DNA of 64,000 nucleotides, taken from Pilaira anomala. Taxonomy: Eukaryota > Mucoromycota > Mucoromycetes > Mucorales > Mucoraceae. Location: the NCBI GenBank assembly GCA_025716855.1, contig JAIXMQ010000001.1, forward strand, positions 372,001 through 436,000. The letters are read 5' to 3'. Numbering within the stretch: the first letter of the stretch is position 1; each line of letters opens with the position of its first letter. A program made the translations under genes and the position numbers. Below, one piece after another: positions 59,371 through 64,000 of this stretch. The notes under the pieces were generated by a model, which was not told the origin of the DNA, made no database searches, and saw only the letters and a program-made list of their open reading frames with translations.

Positions 59371-61262
59371 ATGGATTCCCCTCGAATGCCGAGAAGACAA
59401 GAGACTTTGGGTCCTATGACTCCTATCCAGGACTGGGAAGTAGAAAGAGCAACTGTAAATATACGTGTTCCTTTTTTTTTTTTTTTTTTTTTTTGTACTT
59501 ATATGTAAAGTAGGTTCTAAGTGAATACAAAAGTAGTCGTGAAAAAGCCGAAAGATTAGAGAAAAAACTTGAAACTGACCGTGAAAAATATGAAAGAAAT
59601 ACACAAAGTGTAAGTTTTTTAAGTTATCATATATAAAAAAAAAAAAAAATTCTAATTCCAAATAGTTACTCCGGGAGGTTAAATTAAAAGAATCTTATAT
59701 GGAAAAAAAGTTAAAGGATGCAGAAGAGATATTAATGAATGAGGTATAAATATAAAAACCTACTATATTAATATATATAAAATGGAATAATATTTAATAC
59801 GTAAAATAGATTGTAAGTTTACAACGTAAATTGGCTGATGAAGAAACTTCTCGGAAAGAAGAAATTCAAAATATTCGACATCAACACGAAATTGCTTTAG
59901 AATCTGAAGATAAAAAATATCAAAGAAGATTAGCTGGTCTTCAAGAAAGATTAAATGCAAAGGATACGGAATATGCCATCTTGTTTGAAAATAATGATCC
60001 GGAAAAGGAGGATGAAAAGGTTAAATTGATCGAGTCTTTAAATAGAGAACTTGCCAAGGAGAGAGAAGAAAATGCCCAGCTTCGGGAAAAAAATTTAAAT
60101 CTCACTACGGTAGAAGATGAGGTAAAAACTATATAAACTTATATTTACATTTTTTTTTTTTAGTTTCAGGGCCCATAACTTTATAACTATTACTAGACTA
60201 TTTCAAATGATGAAGTTGAACATTTACAGGCATTTTGTAAATCAATTCAACATAAATTACAAGAAGCCGAAATCAGTATAACTCAATACAGACAAAAACA
60301 AACTGATTTGGAGAACGAGTTAATAACTGCAAGAGAACAATCTAAACAACATAAAAAGAGGTTAGCTCAAATTATTGCAGGACATGATGATAACATAAAA
60401 CAATTACAAGAAAAGTTCTCTTCTGAAGCCCATCAAAATCAAATGACAACTCAAGCTCAGTTCCAAAACCTTCAATCGGAACATACCGAAGTATTGCGTG
60501 AGCTTCGTGAACATCATCAGACAGAAAAGGAAGTCTGGAGAATTGAACAACAGTCTTTGATTGATGAAATTCGTCGTGATGCCATTTTTGAAAAGGAAGA
60601 AGCGATAAGAGAATTAACAAAGGAATGGACTGATAAATATGATGATTTAAGTGCTTCCATGTCAAAAGATTCAACGGAAATTCAATCTCATTGGGAATCA
60701 AAACTCGAAGAAGCAAAGGCCAATTTTAATTTAAAAGCTTCGAGGTTACAAGGTGAAATTGAAGTCGTAAAGGATCGATTAGGTAAAGAAATCATTCGAC
60801 GTAAACAAAATCAACATGGCTTAGCTGAAGCCTTAATTACCTTGGATGGATTACAATCGAAATGTGAAACTTATCAAAAGAAATATACTGATTTAACAAA
60901 GAAACAGGTGATAATGGATAAAGAACTTAATTTGGTAAATATATGTATACACCATTAATTTTAATATGTAAACTAAACTTTTTTTATCTAGTTAAAGACA
61001 CAATATCGTACTTCATATAGATTAGCTCGCGATATATACTCTATTACATCACATTCCAATAGGCTTGACCCCAATACAGCTTTATCCGATATTTTACAAA
61101 CAGTAGTTCGCCAAGTTTCCCTCATGTGTATCCATGGTGACCAACAGGTAAGAAAAGAAGTCCTTTTTTTTTTCTCCTATTTTTTTTTTTTTTTTTTTAC
61201 TAACCTGAAATTTTATAAAGGATTCTTTTGATATTGCTGCTATACCATCATACGGTTTTTAA
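59371..61262 (+). CDS. Coiled-coil protein of unknown function
   Basis: Seven exons, 59371-59454, 59514-59609, 59666-59743, 59810-60121, 60197-60934, 60992-61147 and 61221-61262, give 501 aa. Almost all of residues 28-420 are charged heptad-like sequence (for example KAERLEKKLETDREKYERN and GKEIIRRKQNQHGLAEALIT). The C-terminal block TQYRTSYRLARDIYSITSH is less repetitive and may be a folded end. No catalytic motif is visible. Long rods of this type are common in spindle, centrosome or septum proteins; no closer assignment is justified. It lies 161 bp downstream of the RPC9 stop. Confidence 0.85.
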
Positions 61263-63132
61263 TACGTACCTTAATTAATCATACCCCCACTACTCTCTCT
61301 TTGTTATATTACTTTTTTATGAATGAACAAATGTGTATAAATATTTCAATTTAATTTCTATTCTCATCTGGGATAGTGAGGATAAAAAAAAAAAAAACTA
61401 CATCAATTTATCTTTTTTGTAAAACTAATTTTTCTGGTCACGCCATGGTTTATAAAATTGAAACATGAAACAAATTAAAAGAAGAGCTGTTAGTCAATAC
61501 AAAGCTTGGAGAAGATCAATGATCTTGAATCACTTTATTCTTTCGTCTGAAAGACTTTCAACATTTGTATGTATATAGCCCGAAGATGAAACTCTGAAAA
61601 AAAGTTAGATTTTTTTCATTTACCATTCAGGGGCAGAAGATACCTAATTGGTGCGATCAAAATTATTTTATATCTTAAAGATTTTACGTCTGAGCGTAGA
61701 ACAATGAAACAAATATAGTTCATATATTTAGTTTATCGCTCGCTGCAAGCTAATAGTGTAACATCAGTTAAAAAGTATAGTAAGATTTAAGACGAAAACC
61801 AGGAAACAAATGAAATAGTGTTACCTCGGTTATAGCAAAAAAAAAATTTTTGAAGAGAGATCTTACCTTTTGCAACCTCTCAAAAAAGGAAATCATGTTT
61901 ACTTGAGCGTACCCATTCTTCAAATTTACTTATATAGATTAATTACCATTCACTCTTTATATGTATATATATATGTGTGTGTATTGATCCTAGTTAGCAA
62001 CATTATCAGAATACCTTCAAAAACCTCCTGTAAATGACCTGTTGGATTTTGGCTAGTTTATAGCTTTACATAAACAATGCTAAAATGTTAAATTGTATGG
62101 TTAAAAGTACATAAGGAAATTTAATAAACAGCATTTTTTCTCTCTCTACTTTTATGTAATTTGACAGTTTTTGTTTTTATTTTATTTTTAGAAATTAGAT
62201 TGGAATCTCTTACTTCTAACCCTCATGATAAAAAATATTAAAAAACAAAAAGAATTTTCTTTACAAACTAAATTTCTAATGACCAAAAATTTTTCAAAAA
62301 ATCTTACCACCATATGGTGCAGGTAACACAAAAAAAAAGCAGTAATAATTTTTAAGGTATCACTGTTTAGATAGGAACCACTGTTCAAAAGGTATCACCT
62401 TTATGCGATCGTACTACCTTAAACCATAGATAATACTAGTTTTGTGTTTAGTTATACATGTATATTTCAGAAAAATATTTGGATACTAATTATCTCATGT
62501 CAAGTGACGCTTAATTCATAAAATATAAACCCCTTCGGAAGTGTGCTACTTTAGAGATATCAGATATATGTTAGCATGGCAGTAGTGATTTTTTTTTTTT
62601 TTACGAGTTAAAACATTTTTGCTTATTGTCTTTACATTAAGAAATTTTTTATTCTTTTTTTTTTCTCCCAGCATCTCCGATAATAAATTTTGCTTTTTAA
62701 CATGAGTAATGTAAAAGTTACATATATGAAACTGGTTGATCAGAGCGCGCCCTGAAGAAACAGTACTAACAAGATAAATGCAATGGAACTTTTAATATAA
62801 AATTAACATTGGGACAATAATAACATGTCAAAATTAGACTTTTATATAGATATAAATTGCATGTTATATTTTAGTAAAACATTTCTGAACTATTTCGCTT
62901 GAAAAAAAAAAAAGAAGAGTCTCGTAAATCTAAATATACTACCAAGCAGTGTCAGGTCTGCTTCTACTTATGTCGACATATTATACCTGTTAATAATACG
63001 TTGAGTGGAGTACAAATTATTATAAATACATCGACCCGGTTTATGAATTGTATAAATAAAGCGCCTATTTTATTTTATTCTATTTTTTTCTCCACTTTTA
63101 TTTATTTATTTACCTCTTTCTTAAATTACAAT
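61263..63132. other. Intergenic region upstream of the OPT transporter
   Basis: About 1.87 kb, A+T-rich, no gene or RNA recognised. The last ~80 bp before the ATG are T-rich (TTTTATTCTATTTTTTTCTCC). Confidence 0.6.
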
Positions 63133-64000
63133 ATGCAAGATAAATCGCATTCAAATTACACAGAAAAAACTGAATATGATATAAATCCTTTGGACGAAAA
63201 GCTAAGTGTACTTGAAGACCTTTCAAGTATACGTGAGGTCCATCTTGAAGAACAACAATTCACGTGGCGAGCTACCATCGTTGGTTCTCTCTTAGGTTGC
63301 TTAGTTGGTAATAAAAAAAAAAAAAAAAAAAAAATAGAAGAAAAAAAAAAACTTGGTTTATTCATAAATATATTTACAGCTGCATCAAATACCTATCTTG
63401 GTTTAAAAATTGGTTGGACCTTTGGCGCATCGTTATTTGGCGCCATTTTCTCTTTTGCAATTATCAAACCTCTCTCTAGATCATTACCGCCTCGTTGGGG
63501 AGGTGGATATTTTGGCCCGAAGGAGAACTGTACAGCCCAATCTGCAGCTACTACATCTGGTGGTCTTTCCGCAGGTTTTATTTCTGGTATCCCTGCGATG
63601 TATAAATTAGGACTTATGACCAACCCAAAAGATGATGTGATTCCTTTACTTTTGTTCACAGTTTCTGCTGCCTTTTATGGTTTATTCTTTGCCATTCCTC
63701 TCCGTAAACATTTTGTAGTCAGACAAGACTTAACCTTCCCTACACCACGTGCTGCTGCCATTACCATCATCTCTCTACATAATACATTAGAAGGGGAGGC
63801 TGAAGCAATGAAGAAGGCTATGTGGATGGGTTTCTGGTTCATGGTTTCTTTCTTGTTCTCCTTGATCTCTTATTGGGTTCCATTTATGGATACTATTCAT
63901 ATCCTTTGGTGGATCGGTCACAGTACGAACTATCTTCCAATGATGAACGCAGATGAAGTTTGGAATTGGAGTTTACGTATGGATTTCCCTTTTTTTGGCG
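63133..64000 (+). CDS. Oligopeptide transporter (OPT family), cut by window end
   Basis: Exon 1 is 63133-63307 and exon 2 begins at 63380 and runs off the right edge. The product begins MQDKSHSNYTEKTEYDIN. A cytosolic N-terminus leads to FTWRATIVGSLLGCLVAASN and TYLGLKIGWTFGASLFGA, the first spans of the OPT superfamily. Then come RWGGGYFGPKENCTAQSAAT and LTFPTPRAAAITIISLHNTL, both characteristic. OPT proteins import peptides, glutathione or metal-siderophore-like chelates by proton symport; the substrate here is unknown. About 260 residues are visible of an expected 600-800. Confidence 0.93.
   Translation, partial: MQDKSHSNYTEKTEYDINPLDEKLSVLEDLSSIREVHLEEQQFTWRATIVGSLLGCLVGNKKKKKKKIEEKKKLGLFINIFTAASNTYLGLKIGWTFGASLFGAIFSFAIIKPLSRSLPPRWGGGYFGPKENCTAQSAATTSGGLSAGFISGIPAMYKLGLMTNPKDDVIPLLLFTVSAAFYGLFFAIPLRKHFVVRQDLTFPTPRAAAITIISLHNTLEGEAEAMKKAMWMGFWFMVSFLFSLISYWVPFMDTIHILWWIGHSTNYLPMMNADEVWNWSLRMDFPFFG

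Overview
The window looks like nuclear DNA of a Mucorales fungus (Mucor/Rhizopus group). The evidence is very high A+T content, long poly-A/poly-T tracts, many short introns (about 50-118 nt, nearly all GT-AG), a tandem array of Rhizopus-type secreted lipases, and a GH85 endoglycosidase whose active-site residues sit at a constant +4 offset from those I recall for Mucor hiemalis Endo-M. Coding regions below are spliced models read by eye. In each multi-exon gene complete in the window the exon lengths sum to a multiple of three. Many apparent upstream starts are TTG and were moved to the first in-frame ATG.

Layout. 1-5 kb: 3'-truncated LIM-domain-binding/SEUSS-like regulator (-), Stc1-domain protein (+), long coiled-coil protein (-). 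5.2-7.5 kb: decayed minus-strand gene preceded by a ~430 bp repeat that recurs at 44 kb. 7.8-16 kb: Ste24 protease (-), EIPR1-like WD40 protein (+), GT2 glycosyltransferase (-), inositol-pentakisphosphate 2-kinase (+). 16-19 kb: gene-poor, with a relic of a HAD exon. 19.1-27.1 kb: three tandem lipase genes with paralogous promoters. 27.5-30.4 kb: HAD-like protein (+) and an unknown polyQ protein (-) whose stop codons are 6 bp apart. 33-40.6 kb: C2H2 zinc-finger factor (-), Grc3 polynucleotide kinase (-), beta-carbonic anhydrase (+), small Myb/SANT-like protein (-). 41-46.3 kb: accessory island with a second decayed gene, the second repeat copy, a Tc1-like transposase scrap and a LINE 3' fragment. 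46.6-54.2 kb: GH85 endoglycosidase (+), Pot1-like telomere protein (-), THO subunit 1 (+), thaumatin-like protein (+). 54.4-56.7 kb: U5 snRNA gene (+) followed by a broken LINE. 56.7-64 kb: CaM-kinase-like kinase (-), Rpc9 (+), coiled-coil protein (+), and an OPT transporter cut by the right edge.

Functional themes. Several genes concern RNA and chromatin: Stc1, Grc3, THO1, Rpc9, U5 snRNA and Pot1. Others are secreted or cell-surface proteins: lipases, GH85, thaumatin-like protein, GT2, OPT. The genes are independent transcription units, not operons. The most unusual material is the pair of decayed genes with a shared upstream repeat, the duplicated lipase promoters flanked by a HAD gene and its relic, the U5 gene next to a LINE, and a carbonic anhydrase whose zinc-site motif sits on a 24-nt exon.
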